Shown here in pieces: positions 31,121-41,937 of a DNA stretch of 64,000 nt; the stretch's first letter is position 1, and every line of letters starts with the position of its first letter. The notes under the pieces were generated by a model. The model ran no database searches, was not told the origin of the DNA, and was given only the letters and a program-made list of their open reading frames with translations. The position numbers were made by a program, and so were the translations under genes. This DNA comes from Sarcomyxa edulis (taxonomy: Eukaryota; Basidiomycota; Agaricomycetes; Agaricales; Mycenaceae): positions 372,001 through 436,000 of the forward strand of contig QUOL01000010.1 in the NCBI GenBank assembly GCA_009761415.1, in the 5' to 3' direction.

Positions 31121-34100
31121 ATGTGTGACGGTTCCATCACGCACATGCTATCTCCGAGTAAACCACGACGTCGAGGGCGCGTCGCCGGCGTCAACGATGG
31201 TTCTGTCGTTCGGTCAAGAACCAACGCGATCAGACTGCCCCATCAAACTATTACAATCTCTGCTGATGGTCTCCGTCAAACCGTAACCGGCACTCACTCA
31301 ACCAAACGACGACGCCTCAATCCTGAGGATCTACGAGATCCCTACGCAGGCTGGGTTCCAGGAGGAGTCAATGACGGCGAGGAAGAGGATGGATACATCG
31401 ACTTGGATGGAGATGGTTTAGATGGTGAAATTGATTTAGTGCCAGAGGTGACGGTGAACGTGGCGAAGCGAAAGAGGTATCTCAGCTCTGTGAGTACGCT
31501 GTCTTCTATCTCGTGAAGTTGAACTGACCACTTGGATTGATTGATGAAGGACAACCCCATGATGGTATGGCGAAAACACGATGAGGAGTTTTTACAAGAG
31601 CTCCTACGACACGAAGGTTTTGGATCCGACAGTCCCTCCTGCTGCACATGTTCAGGTGGTTCACAATCACCCCCTTCAACACCACCTTCAACGCCTCACC
31701 CGAACAACGAGGGGGAGACGACCTCTACCCGCAATTTCATCCGCTGCCAAGACTGCTGTGCGGGCTTCGTGGAATGTGTTGATTGCTGCGCCAAGCGTCA
31801 TCAGCATTTACCTTTTCATCGAATCGAGGCATGTTTTCTATGATTCTCTACTCTGATAGTGGCTGACAATTTTTTCCACCGCGCAGAAGTGGAATGGCTC
31901 GTTCTGGGAAGGAACGACACTGAAAACTATCGGCCTCATATACCAGCTGGGACACTTAGGTGAAGAATGTCCCGCCCCGGTTTTCCCCTGCCTTGACCTA
32001 GTAGTGGTAGAGGTCAACGGAATACACGAAATCTCTGCCCAGGAGTGCGGCTGTCAGCATTCCATCACACCAAAGTATATACAATTTCTTCGAGAGCGCT
32101 GGTACCCGGCTACTGTCAGTAACCCACAAACGTGCGCGACGTTCCGTGTGCTGGAACTCTTTCACCAACTCAATCTAGCCGGCGGGCTCAATGTCGCAGA
32201 TTTTGTTGGAGCTCTGGAACGTCGAACAGACAGTACTGGAGTGAAGCCGACGCCGGTGAGTCTTTTTTGTAGAGCTTCTCTTCCTCTTCCTCTTCCCGTG
32301 CCAATGCGAACAATTTAGGATCGATACAAAGCCGTCGGTCGAATGTTTCGACAATGGACATATCTCAAGCGCGCAAAGCGGGCGGGGCGAGGTCATGCTT
32401 CGGAGGGGCTGAAGAAAACAGCGGCAGGAGCGTGTGCTGTTCTGTGCTGGGCGTGCCCCCAGGATGGGATCAACTTGCCTGCCGACTGGCGGCTAGTGGA
32501 ACCAAAATGGAGGTATGGATATCCCTCACGGAATTGTATGCTTATATGCTAAACCGTTCTCATAGATTTCTTTACATGCTTATCCTCGCTATGGACGCAA
32601 ACTTCAGGCTGAAAAATCGCAATAGTTCCACCGATGCTGCTGATCCTGCGCTAGGACCTGGGTGGGCGTATTTTGTGAGGGACGAGCCCTATAGGGAGCA
32701 CTTGAGGAATTATGTTACAGAAGCTGATGTATGTCGATCCCCCTCATTGTTCAGCATTCTACTGATAGAACACTCAGATAAGCACCTGCATTGCCTTCCA
32801 AGCTCTGTTGCAGAAGGATAGCAAGATGACAACGGGTTTACGAAGCTCGGGCGTTGGCGCGTGTGTTTGCGCTCGACACGAACTAATCCGAGCTCAAGGA
32901 ATCGGCGACTTGCAGAAGGGCGAGAGGTAAGTAACTCCTCGAGTATTGGCTCTCACGTAGACTGACCGCGCAACTGATATCAGGTACAGCAACATGGATT
33001 ATATATTCCTATCCGCCATCATCGGCATCTCACTTATGTATCTGACAATCTCGTATGACGTGGCATGCCAGTGGAAGGTCAACCTTTGGGCGCGAATTGC
33101 GAATATGCCACCAGTTCTTCAAATTGACCGCAACGCGATTCAGATCCAGTTTGGCGTGCCAATCTGGCATGCTTCTGCGCACGAGAGCTCCTGCCAAGCG
33201 GAGAACTCGCTCGGATATCAGAAAGGTGTGGGCCGTGCGTGTGGCGAGGGAATTGAGCGAACGTGGTCAAAGTTGAACGGGCGATCATCTGCCACAAAGG
33301 AAATGGGACCCGGTGGACGACACGACACGCTGGACGACGCCATTGGGCGTCATAATTGGGAGAAGAATATCGGATTCGGTAGGTACCCGATAACGTTGGC
33401 TATGGGGTACTGGCTGACGTCGATATTTTCAGGTGATTCACTCTCACGAAAGCTTCTGGTTGCAGCAAATGAGCGGGCGCACCAAGTCTCTTGCTTCCTA
33501 GAGGTGAACCAAACGCTCACGAGGGATATCGCTCTTGAATGGAGGAAGATGGTGGATGATTGGGATGCGGACAGGAGTAACCCCAATCCCTATGTATCAG
33601 GTCGCAAGGGTATGTAGATAGAGCAAGTTGTCAAACGCGTTTGGGCTGACATATTACTTACAGAGGATTTGACGGAACCGCAAGTTCGATTGCAACTGAA
33701 GGCTGACGAATTGCAGGCAGCTCAGGATGGGGTAGAGCAGATATCAGGCTCAAGTGCAACGGCGTTTCTGGTAGCAGGCCTCCAATTAGAGGATACTCAG
33801 TACGTGACTCACTTTACGCGGAGGGACTGATCTAACGATAATCCTTCTTTCTAGGCGACGTATACATGTAGAGGCAACGGGGGAAACAACACTTACCGCG
33901 GACCAGGCAGCTGTTGTCGTGGAGAAACGGCTTTCCTTCCTACTGAAGCTGAAGAGGTTTCGCCAGCTACAGAGGATCTACATGCCAGCAGCTGCGGAGA
34001 TCCTCGCTACTCAAGAAGCCGCTCGCGATCCCCACGCCCTGCCCCCCAGAGCAGAGGATATCAAGATCTGGTTCCCTTCTGATCTCGGCATCGCAACACG

Positions 34101-34942
34101 AGAAGGGGGGTGCCATAGGGGACTAGCAGAGATGGAAGCCAAACTACGGGAGGCCCAATGTGCAGACGCATTAACGACCCTTCGTACTCGTCTTCACGCA
34201 AAATCCCATCTCATCCTATTCCGCAACGCGAACATGGTTGGTCAGGTGGCAACCACAAGATCTCGCAGCCTCATATCCGCCATCAGCGACCGCATCACGG
34301 CCTGTGCCGCTAAATACCGTCGAAGTCGAGAGGCGCTGATCAGCCTTCGAGGTCCAGATATGTACAAGGAGCGCTTTTTGCCGCTCCTTCCATCCGATCT
34401 ACAAATGGACGCTCCCGACACCAGCGACATCGCAGCTCGACAGAAGCTGTCCAGGGCTGGTGGAAATCACGGTCCTCGGACGACGAACAGTGCCCAGAAG
34501 GTCTTGTCATGGATATGGACCGTAGAAGGTGGGCCTTCCTTGGATGATAACGCTGCCCTGCATATCTGTAGGTCTTCCTATCTACTAAGTTCTATTTTGC
34601 TGTTAGCTAACGAGTCATCCAGCTGTCCGCGTCGAATGGGCTAAGGCACGCGCCCGCATGATGAGATGGAAGGAGGAGGTACACTTGCTGCGGGAGGAGA
34701 TGCGGCGAGTGTTGCGGTTCTTGGAGTGGCGGGTTACGTGGTGGGAAACGCGCGAGGTACGATGGGAAGGGATCAGCAAAGAGGTCGGGGATGGACAAGT
34801 GGCTTACGCGGCTCGACAGGCAGACCTTCACCGGGAGATAGCATTATCATTCAAGACCAAGTGGGATGTACCAGCTGCACTAGCTGCAAGACACGCCGTT
34901 CTTGCGAACGATACTGGCCTAGACGACACCATCTTCCCGTAG
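31121..34942 (+). CDS. KDZ (Kyakuja-Dileera-Zisupton) transposase with CxC2-type cysteine cluster
   Basis: Eleven exons: 31121-31489, 31550-31828, 31887-32255, 32319-32512, 32566-32728, 32778-32926, 32984-33378, 33433-33609, 33664-33799, 33855-34567, 34623-34942; 1088 codons with stop and all phases consistent. The N-terminal cysteine cluster (CCTC, CQDCC, CVDCCAKRHQH, HRIEKWNG) matches the CxC2 domain found with KDZ transposases. The acidic DDE-type triad is in LAMDANFRL, SYDVACQWKVNL and GEGIERTWSKLN. A conserved H-x-S/C segment (GVPIWHASAHESSCQ) lies between them. Intron 2 starts with GC rather than GT. No frameshift or stop was found, so the element looks autonomous. Confidence 0.94.
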
Positions 34943-35206
34943 TCAGTATTTATATCATGACCAATATCTGTTTTGAGCCGTTTTGAGCCGTTTTGAGCCA
35001 TCTTTATGGCAAAAATGATTTCAATTATATATCAATCCGAGAGTCAGGCTTTGAAACCTAAATATACACTTGATTAAATCAATTAAATCAAGACTTTCCC
35101 AATCCGGACCACCGTAGAAGGAGGAGGTCCAGCATGTCTATCATTTCGTGGTGGACACCTGACTAAGCTAGGACCTGGGTACAGCCAGGGGACCACCGAA
35201 ATGAAC

Positions 35207-35296
35207 ATAGCCACAGGCCTGGCTGCAGCCCAGTCGAATGAATAATTTCCGCTGGCTGCAGCCATCGTGTTAGGCTTTATAGTACAGCCATGGGTG
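35207..35296. repeat. 3' terminal inverted repeat of giant element
   Basis: It ends TTTATAGTACAGCCATGGGTG and pairs with 19116-19206 in reverse complement. The preceding 34943-35206 has a triple TTTTGAGCCG repeat (near 34973-35000) and words shared with the other end, but no gene. Confidence 0.88.
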
Positions 35297-35304
35297 TGGC
35301 GGCG
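35297..35304. repeat. Target site duplication TGGCGGCG (right of giant element)
   Basis: It matches 19108-19115 exactly and abuts the transposon end. Confidence 0.93.
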
Positions 35305-36678
35305 GTGGAGGAGCTATGCGAGGAGACGTTGGTGTGCGATCACGATCATCGTTCTCGGCCATGGGAGAAGGAGGGCGCGAGCGAGGAGGATCGATAACGT
35401 CTTGACGATCGGGACCGTCAGGCGCATAGGAATCGGACAAAGTTGGGGGAGGAAGGGATAGGTTAGGGACGATGAGTTCGAGGGCGGGTGAAGGAGGGCG
35501 AGCGATCGGGGGGGGAGGTCGACTTCCATCCGCGCCTCTGCTGGAGGCGACTCCGGAGGAGGATCTTCATAATCAGGAATGAATCAGTAAGAATGATGGG
35601 TAACAAGGGGAGGGTCACTCACCAATCATCATATTTTCCACTTCTCCCTGCGATGAATCCCCCGTTCCCGAATTCGCCCCTTTCTCTGGTACGACGTCCG
35701 CCCTTCGGGCTTCTGCCTGTTCCTTTTCGAGCTCGTCGAGTCGTCGGTTTCCTAGAAGACAAGTAAAGGTTTTGAATGAAGTTTAGAAAGAGGAGGACGT
35801 TTGCTTGGGTAGGACTTACTGATGGCAGCGGCGTCTGTCTCCTCGCGACCCAAGTTCTCCGACTCATTCAGAACGTTGCCTGCCGAGCTCTCTGGACGAG
35901 CGACTGTTCCATCCTCGACGATCTTCATCCCCAAAATGTCGCTCTCGATCGTACGATCGAAGTCCCCTCTCGATCCCTCGCCCTCGAAGCCTTCTGCGCC
36001 CGGCTTGACGTCGAACCGTCCGCTCGTCGGTGAAGGAGGAACGGGGCTTGGCAACCCAAAGCTGCTGACCTGAGGCGGAGGAGTGTCTGGACAGTGATAC
36101 CAGAGGCAATCGAAAGCCCATTTTGGAGTCCACTTCGACGACCTTATGAATTCGAGGGCTTCAGGCGTTATCTGGGGGAGGTCGTCGACCCAGTCGGGAA
36201 AATCGTCGTCGTCTCCGTACACCGCCTCGGCCCAGTCCTTAATCTCGTTGATGAGAGTGGGAACTGGTTTACGGGCAACGGGCGAGTGAGCGTTGATGTT
36301 AAAAGAGCTCCCGGCGAGTCTGGGATAGAAATCGTGTCGCTGAGGAAGGACGGAACGAGAACGACGTGACGTAGATTGGGTCAGCAGGATGGGGGGAACG
36401 CCTTCCCCAGGGCCACTGAGACGAGACGTTGATGTATGAGAAGCGATCGGCGACGTCAAAGACGCGTTTGCCGCGAAATGAGTACGAGGGGTGGATGTCG
36501 AAGGTTGGCTGCGAGCAAACGGCTCGGACTTTATGGCGAGGAAGGGGTTGCGAGGAGCGGCTGCCTGCATCCTGGCAGGACTAATCCGCCGAGGAACGCC
36601 GCGGATGGCAGAGGACGACGCGGTTGGCTGTGATCCGCGACGACTCTCGTCATCGGGATTCGTCTTTGTACGTGCCAT
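35297..36678 (-). pseudogene. 5' half of host gene split by the giant transposon
   Basis: Exons 36678-35820, 35751-35619 and 35564-35297. It starts MARTKTNPDDESRRG and is Ser/Pro/Arg-rich, with one ordered part (VPTLINEIKDWAEAVYG, DDFPDWVDDLPQITPEALEF, WTPKWAFDCLWYH) and a proline run at the junction (SPRIAPPPPP). Without the transposon it would continue at 19107 as KPKKAVPQK. With the insertion it runs into the TIR and stops near 35270. The donor of exon 2 (GT at 35618) was preferred to the GTGAGT four bases earlier because only it gives the Pro/Ser-rich frame that joins the other half. Function unknown. Confidence 0.85.
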
Positions 36679-37447
36679 GGAAGTCGAGTAGGGAAGGATG
36701 ATGGAGGAGAAGAGGAAAGGAAGGACCGAGCGAGCGCTTAAAAATACGCGTCGAGAAATTGCTCGAAGTCTTTTGAAACTCAGCCCGGATATGGCCGAAA
36801 TGCGATCGCGACTCGCGACTCCGCCAAACAAGCTGAAGCTTCAGCCAAACAACCGCTTTAGCCAGCAGCAGGTCGATAATCCTTAAGTTCGATGCTCCCA
36901 TGGACCGCGCCGGAGAGTCTATTATATAAAAACGGTAAAAATCGGCGATAATACGGGAATAATATGGATTACATAAATTCGACATGGAAAGGACAAGAAA
37001 CGAACGAAAACGGGAGAGCCGATCCAGTTTTTCGAAAAACCCACTAGCGATCGGCCTAATCACACGAACACTGTTCACAACCGAATATCGATCGGACGTG
37101 AACCAAGGAAGTCAAACAGAAGGAAGTCAAAGCGCTGCGACGCTAGCGAAACACGATTAGGAGAGCGCAAGGGTCGACAAACCAGCGCCTATGAAGGATG
37201 ACGATCCTTATAAAATTTATGCCGACTGGATTTCTGAATGAAATCAATTATGAACGACACTAGGCGACCCCGATTCGGCTGGCCAGCGGAATGGGACAAC
37301 GCAATGTGCCAAATTATGCATTATAGACGAAAACAACGCCGCTCGAGGCAAAATACACATTTGTGGCACAAGCTACTAACTATGCAGAACTTTTATTAGA
37401 TTATGTGCCGAAGACGGGCAAATTATGAACTGACTTTTTTGTTAACT
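36679..37447. other. Promoter side of the split gene and downstream of P6
   Basis: AT-rich with a few CGATCG words. I see no coding frame or repeat that I can support. Confidence 0.45.
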
Positions 37448-38400
37448 TTAGAATCGGCTGGCCTGGCGACTAGGAGCGGATCGGCAATGAGGGTTTTCCC
37501 TAGGACCACGGCGCGGCAACCTTTCCCGACTGCCTGACGGACCGGCGAGACCTGGCCCTCTGGCATCAGGTATCAATGGCCGACCGAACGTATTGTTGGT
37601 GCCGCTCGAATTGCGAACAGGTGCGGGAACCGCCCCGTGTAACAGTACCTCTTCGTGTCCATCCTTTGTGGGGAACTGGCGCACGTATGGGAGAAAGGGC
37701 ATTCCGGGATCAATCGTTCCAGGATCGACTTGACCGATCGCCTTCGACTTAAGCAAGTCATTGATCTGTCTTTCCTTCATTCCCTCATCGGCACCATACC
37801 GTGCGAAAGTATCCGAAAAACTATAACCCTGGAAGTCGATGGCGGACGATGCGTATCCGGGCTTGAAATAGGCAGAGATCAGTAAGGCCGATTGGTCATA
37901 GACAGCTTTGGGCATACCTGGGCTATAAGATCGCACTTCAACCCGTTTAACAGAAAGCCGACATTTCTGACATTGACCCCTACATAATCACCTTCGAAGC
38001 CGAACTCCCGAATAAAGTATTCGAGCATGGCTACCGAGAGGGTCGCCTCGGCAGGAACGTCGACTGTCCGCCAGTCCCCCGCCTGGATCGCTTGAGCGAT
38101 TCGTAACTTCATAGCTTGATGCTGAGCATTGTCGCTCCTCAGTATCAACAAGGGAAGCGCCTGGATACTGGATCGGCTTACAACATAATTAATCACTTTG
38201 GCGATAACGGTTCTTATCCAAAGGCGTTCTTCAATGGCAATCGCGCTGGTCGCGCGGTCGACGGTCGATAAATGAACAATGCCTAGAAGGTGCCGAATCG
38301 AGGCGGACCAAAGGGTGGCCATGTCTTGTGGAGGAGCGCCCCTGGTGTCACTTGGGTCCTCTGCGAATTTGTTCGCCGATAAGCGAAGTAAAAATGACAT
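37448..38400 (-). CDS. Array paralogue P6
   Basis: Exons 38400-38182, 38121-37918, 37861-37448 (60- and 56-nt GT-AG introns), 278 residues. It shares the array plan: a helical segment WSASIRHLLGIVHL corresponding to the LRPM region, the first intron at the conserved place, then TVDVPAEATLSVAMLEYF matching the IPTEA motif. It alone has a third exon, with a Gly/Pro/Arg-rich C-terminus ending SRQASRF. The first intron contains no in-frame stop, so retention would still be coding. An ATAAATAG TATA-like box sits about 45 bp before the ATG, overlapping the P5 stop codon. Function unknown. Confidence 0.7.
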
Positions 38401-38440
38401 CGCGGTACAGGGATTTTTTGAATCAAGACCGGGTTACACT

Positions 38441-38452
38441 CTCTATTTATTC
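38441..38452 (-). promoter_or_regulatory. TATA-like box of P6 overlapping the P5 stop codon
   Basis: On the minus strand the sequence is GAATAAATAGAG. The P5 stop is the TAA inside it, and the P6 ATG follows 46 bp after the stop. Confidence 0.5.
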
Positions 38453-39184
38453 GAATTCAGCGTCGCTCACGCCTGGGTCGTCCTCGGACGATACTCCGTT
38501 CGGGGCCGGCCACATCTCGTAAGAATCCGATTGATCGCCCCAGCCGTTCCCCTCGTCACCATTCATTTCGTATCCTCCATCGGTTCCCCAGGCACCGAAC
38601 CGATCGGCCGCTACATCGTAGTCTGGCGATGCCTCGCGAGCGAAGCCGTATTGAGGCCAGTCGAAAGGGTCTGTGGCTTGGCTGTAGTTGAGAGCAGCCA
38701 ATCGGCTAAGCTCAACAAGGATCTCTACCGATCTCTCCCTCCATGTATCGCTGCCCTCAAAAACGAATTCGGAGCGATCGGCTGCCCTCCATATAAGGCG
38801 TAGATCGCTTAGCATCTGACCGGACTCGGATGGTACCCGGTTCTTGTTTAAATCGGCATCTGAGACACGGTTGCGCGCGTTCCAGAATACAATCTAAAAA
38901 ACTTGTCTAGGTCAGAAAAGGGCCGATCGAGGGCCGATCGACATACGCACCAACAGTTTCATGACCGATCGAATGGAGCTGGCAAAGGACGTGCGATCGA
39001 CCTCAGAGAGGGACGGGAACTCGCCACTTGGGTCGAGTACGGGAAAGATTTTGGATGCGACAAGGCCGATAATGGGACGAAGGTACCGACGAAGAAAGCG
39101 ATCGGCACTCTCATCGTTACTGATCCAATGGAAGCTGGCGTCCTTGACGAGAACGTCGAGTATGGCTATACTAAGGGGGTCCAT
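38447..39184 (-). CDS. Array paralogue P5
   Basis: Exons 39184-38951 and 38893-38447 (57-nt intron), 226 residues. The start MDPLSIAILD was chosen because it aligns with MDSVAIELFAD of P1 and because GAGTATAAGAGC (39227-39238) lies about 50 bp upstream. Before the intron: FLRRYLRPIIGLVASKIFP. After it: NRVPSESGQMLSDLRLIWRA, the counterpart of the IPTEA motif. The C-terminus is acidic and Trp/Gly-rich (DSYEMWPAPNG, SEDDPGVSDAEFE). An upstream in-frame extension to 39250 exists but lies across the TATA box. Function unknown. Confidence 0.72.
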
Positions 39185-39280
39185 GTATGGTCTGCGATAT
39201 TGACAGCAGTCGGTCGCGATGATATTGCTCTTATACTCGACGCCGAACACCTCGAATGGACAAGATCGGCCGATGCTGTG

Positions 39281-39301
39281 AAAAAAAAAAAAAAAAAAAA
39301 A
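39281..39301. repeat. Homopolymer A21
   Basis: A run of 21 A on the plus strand between P4 and P5, upstream of the P5 TATA box. On the transcribed side it is a T tract, as often seen in nucleosome-poor promoters. Confidence 0.8.
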
Positions 39302-39484
39302 GATTCGAGCCGATCGGCTGTGAAATCGTTTTTATTTTCAAGTATATCGTAGAGCGAGGCTATCGACTCTGCTCGCCCCTCGCCGACATTGTACCGCATG
39401 ATATGCCGATCGCTGCTCCAGCTAGGACATCGCCCTCGTTTCGTCACCTAATGCGTTATCTCCACGCTCTTTTGGCTTTCTCTT

Positions 39485-40019
39485 CTACTGGTATCCGGGA
39501 TAATCGACTTGTCCGTTTCCCCTGGCAACGACATGCCGCGTGTAAAATGCAAAGCTCGCTGTCATATTCCGAAAAGTTGTAATAACGATCGAAGATAGGC
39601 CGAGGGAATCTGCCTGGGCAATTAACAAGAGATGTGCGCGTGACCCCATGTTATGCGCTTCGGTTGGGATGCGCACGGTGTTGCGGAGTCCGCTAGCAAC
39701 TGTGCGCGATCGGTAATCTAGGATGAGGGCCTGTTGTGCATGAGCGATCTTCTCGAACGATGGATCGACACTGACCTACCAAGTGCGCGAGGAATCTGAT
39801 GAAATGTGTACGAGCGACAGATAGTGCGGCTTGCGCGACCATAGCATCTGCATGAAGGTTGATACTGGCGGTGTTGTATTCGCGCTCTATCAGGTAAAGC
39901 ATCGGGCGGAGCCGATAATGAAGGAATCCGTGAAATCCCTCAATCGGTACGAACGTCGGGATGAAAGAGGACGATGGCAAGGTTAACAGGGCAAATTCTG
40001 TCGCATTATTGGACGCCAT
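39485..40019 (-). CDS. Array paralogue P4
   Basis: Exons 40019-39776 and 39717-39485 (58-nt intron in phase 1), 158 residues, the shortest member. Before the intron: FHGFLHYRLRPMLYLIEREY. After it: RNTVRIPTEAHNMGSRAHLL, the clearest IPTEA motif. The C-terminus ends VDYPGYQ, resembling GQYPDFDQ of P2. It begins 53 bp after the P3 stop, with CTATAAAAGG between. Function unknown. Confidence 0.75.
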
Positions 40020-40068
40020 TCCTGAACAATGCTGAAGAGTACGTTATTCTGGCGATCCAACTACAGGT

Positions 40069-40080
40069 CCTTTTATAGTT
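40069..40080 (-). promoter_or_regulatory. TATA box of P4 overlapping the P3 stop codon
   Basis: Minus strand reads CAACTATAAAAGGA. The TAA of P3 is inside the TATAAAAG box. The distance from box to the P4 ATG is about 50 bp. Confidence 0.6.
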
Positions 40081-40758
40081 GCAACTTGTCAATCTCGATC
40101 GGCACGCGAAAGCATGGATCGGCCGCACCTTCAGTTTGGAATGCGGCGATCGGTACCCCATGTATTGCATTATCTAGTGGCCAGCCTCCCTTGTCGTACC
40201 CCTTGAAATCTGCAAGCGTCTGCTCGGCTATCTTTCTAACCTCGACCTCGTCCAACATGTCTCTGACTATTTGATAGGCGATAGGTGTCCTAATGGGAAT
40301 GCAAGGTTCACCGTTGAGGCCGATCGCTTGAATAAGGCCGAGGATTGCCCTCAACATATACTGAGCCTCGACGGGAAGGGTCGGTATAGGCTGGCCGTCG
40401 CTGCGTTTGTGACGTCTGATCTCTTGGACTGCCGCCTGAAGCCAGAAAGGTCAAAAGTCGCGCTCGGCTTCCTTGTCCTGATTGCTCGACGCACCAGGAT
40501 TTCAGTTATTTGCTTAACCATCCACCGGGCATTGTGGACGCCTTGGTTCTCCTTCATCTTGTAGAGATCGCTTCTCGTCTCGGGCAAGGGCAGGGGCACG
40601 ACGGCAGCGATATAGGCTAACAAAGGGCGGACGTGGTCCGCAAGGAAGTTTCTAAGCTCGTTTTCTGATCCAAGGTTTTGCCGATCGGGTAGGGCAACTT
40701 GGACAAATTGCTGTATCTTCTGGTTACCTTCAAAGTTCCACTGCTTTGACGACGCCAT
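40073..40758 (-). CDS. Array paralogue P3
   Basis: Exons 40758-40495 and 40435-40073 (59-nt intron), 208 residues. Before the intron: ENELRNFLADHVRPLLAYI. After it: IPTLPVEAQYMLRAILGLIQ, matching the IPTEA motif. A predicted helical region follows (YQIVRDMLDEVEVRKIAEQ). A weak CTATATC element lies about 40 bp before the ATG. Function unknown. Confidence 0.75.
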
Positions 40759-41107
40759 TATGAAGGATACAGGAGATCGACGTGTCTATGGAAGATATAG
40801 GAAAATTTTTGAAGCACCGCCGCATGTTTGGACCTGTGGGGCTTTGTGGACGCCACTGCCGCTCGATCGCGTCGCGTGTCCTGGACTGGCTCAGGTAATT
40901 ATTCCACGATTATTCCAACTGAGAGGTATCTACGAGACCCCGTCATCTGCCGTTGGATCGACATCGTTCATCTAATCGTCTGCTTCTCCTGCCTGGGCTC
41001 TCTCTCCTCAACTGTGCGGCCGATCGTCTCTGTTTTTTTTCGCAACGTTTAGTCAAAGGGTCACAGGAGAAAAGCGATCGCTTGCCGGTTCCGGTATTGG
41101 TAGAATT

Positions 41108-41657
41108 TCAGCCTTGATCAAAATCAGGATATTGGCCATGGCCGATCAGTGCCCTGCCCAGTTCCTCTGCTTCAGCTTTCAGCTTCCCCAAGAGGGCTAC
41201 GTAGAAGTTGTTCGCGTTGTCTTTCCAGTCTTCATAGAAGCCGACTCTGTCTATGACAATCAGGGCTCGTTCGAGCATGATTGTCGCCTCGGCGGGAATT
41301 TGCCGATCGACGGTTCCTGTATCGGATACTGTGTTTTCTCTGTGATCGATTATCATGGCCTTTACCAGCGGTTAGCTCCCCTGCAGAACGTTTGAAAAGG
41401 ACTTTTCGACGCACGATGTTGGATAAGAAGAACGCCATGAGATGGCGTGGGACGCTATACTCCGCGATCGGGTTGAACGACGTGGTCGGCAAGAACATCA
41501 CCGGGTGCGGTAGGATTCTCTCTATAATACTGAACATTGGTCGAAGGCGGTGCTCGAAGAATTCAGGAATGGTTTCGCGTGCTGCGACGCTGGCCGATTG
41601 GTCGATACGAACGTACAAAGAGAAGAACTCCGTTAGGAGAGAGTGATCGGGATTCAT
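41108..41657 (-). CDS. Array paralogue P2
   Basis: Exons 41657-41415 and 41359-41108 (55-nt intron), 164 residues. Before the intron: IPEFFEHRLRPMFSIIERIL. After it: DRQIPAEATIMLERALIVID. The C-terminus reads LGRALIGHGQYPDFDQG. GGTATAAAGG (41724-41733) is a good TATA box about 70 bp before the ATG. The acceptor was set at GTAAAG because an in-frame TAA lies just before it. Function unknown. Confidence 0.75.
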
Positions 41658-41937
41658 TCTAACGGGGATTTTTCACGGCACGGGAAGGCGCTGTATTCTA
41701 GATATCAAGCCATTCCTGGACGACCTTTATACCAACTACGGATTGGAAATCCGGCTTTTTCCATGGAATAGTTTTTTTGTGCCCCCGATCGGCTACCTCT
41801 CCCTTCCAAGAAACCCTCTCCCCGAAGGACCGATTGCAGTACCCCCTTTTTCAGCCGTTCCGTGCGACCACTAGTCGCGGCATTCCGTCTTCGGCACTTG
41901 CGATTAGTTGGGCAATCCCTTGAGAAACATTAGTCAT

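Larger units (their letters stand above)
19116..35296 (+). mobile_element. Giant KDZ DNA transposon, copy 2 (16,181 bp, complete)
   Basis: Ends were fixed by four independent signs: an 8-bp duplication TGGCGGCG on both sides; about 90-bp imperfect terminal inverted repeats; the point where identity with copy 1 stops (19116); and exact in-frame rejoining of the interrupted host gene. Cargo in order: gene A (minus), gene B (plus; their starts overlap), a 2.7-kb foldback, gene C, a TET/JBP-like dioxygenase and the KDZ transposase (all plus). All five gene models sum to whole codons with consistent splice phases. KDZ elements and their frequent linkage to TET/JBP genes in mushrooms are known (Iyer and colleagues, 2014). 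Confidence 0.93.

Noticed and set aside
19116..35293. AGCCATGG as the target duplication of the giant element
   Set aside because: The 8-mer AGCCATGG is present at both ends, but it is part of the TIRs (gapless alignment starts there), it is also at the end of copy 1, and using it would leave the split gene out of frame. TGGCGGCG just outside fits everything.
35314..35529. Alternative reading of exon 3 of the split gene ending in a stop at the GCATAG
   Set aside because: It needs the GTGAGT donor four bases earlier, gives a stop before the junction and loses the in-frame join.
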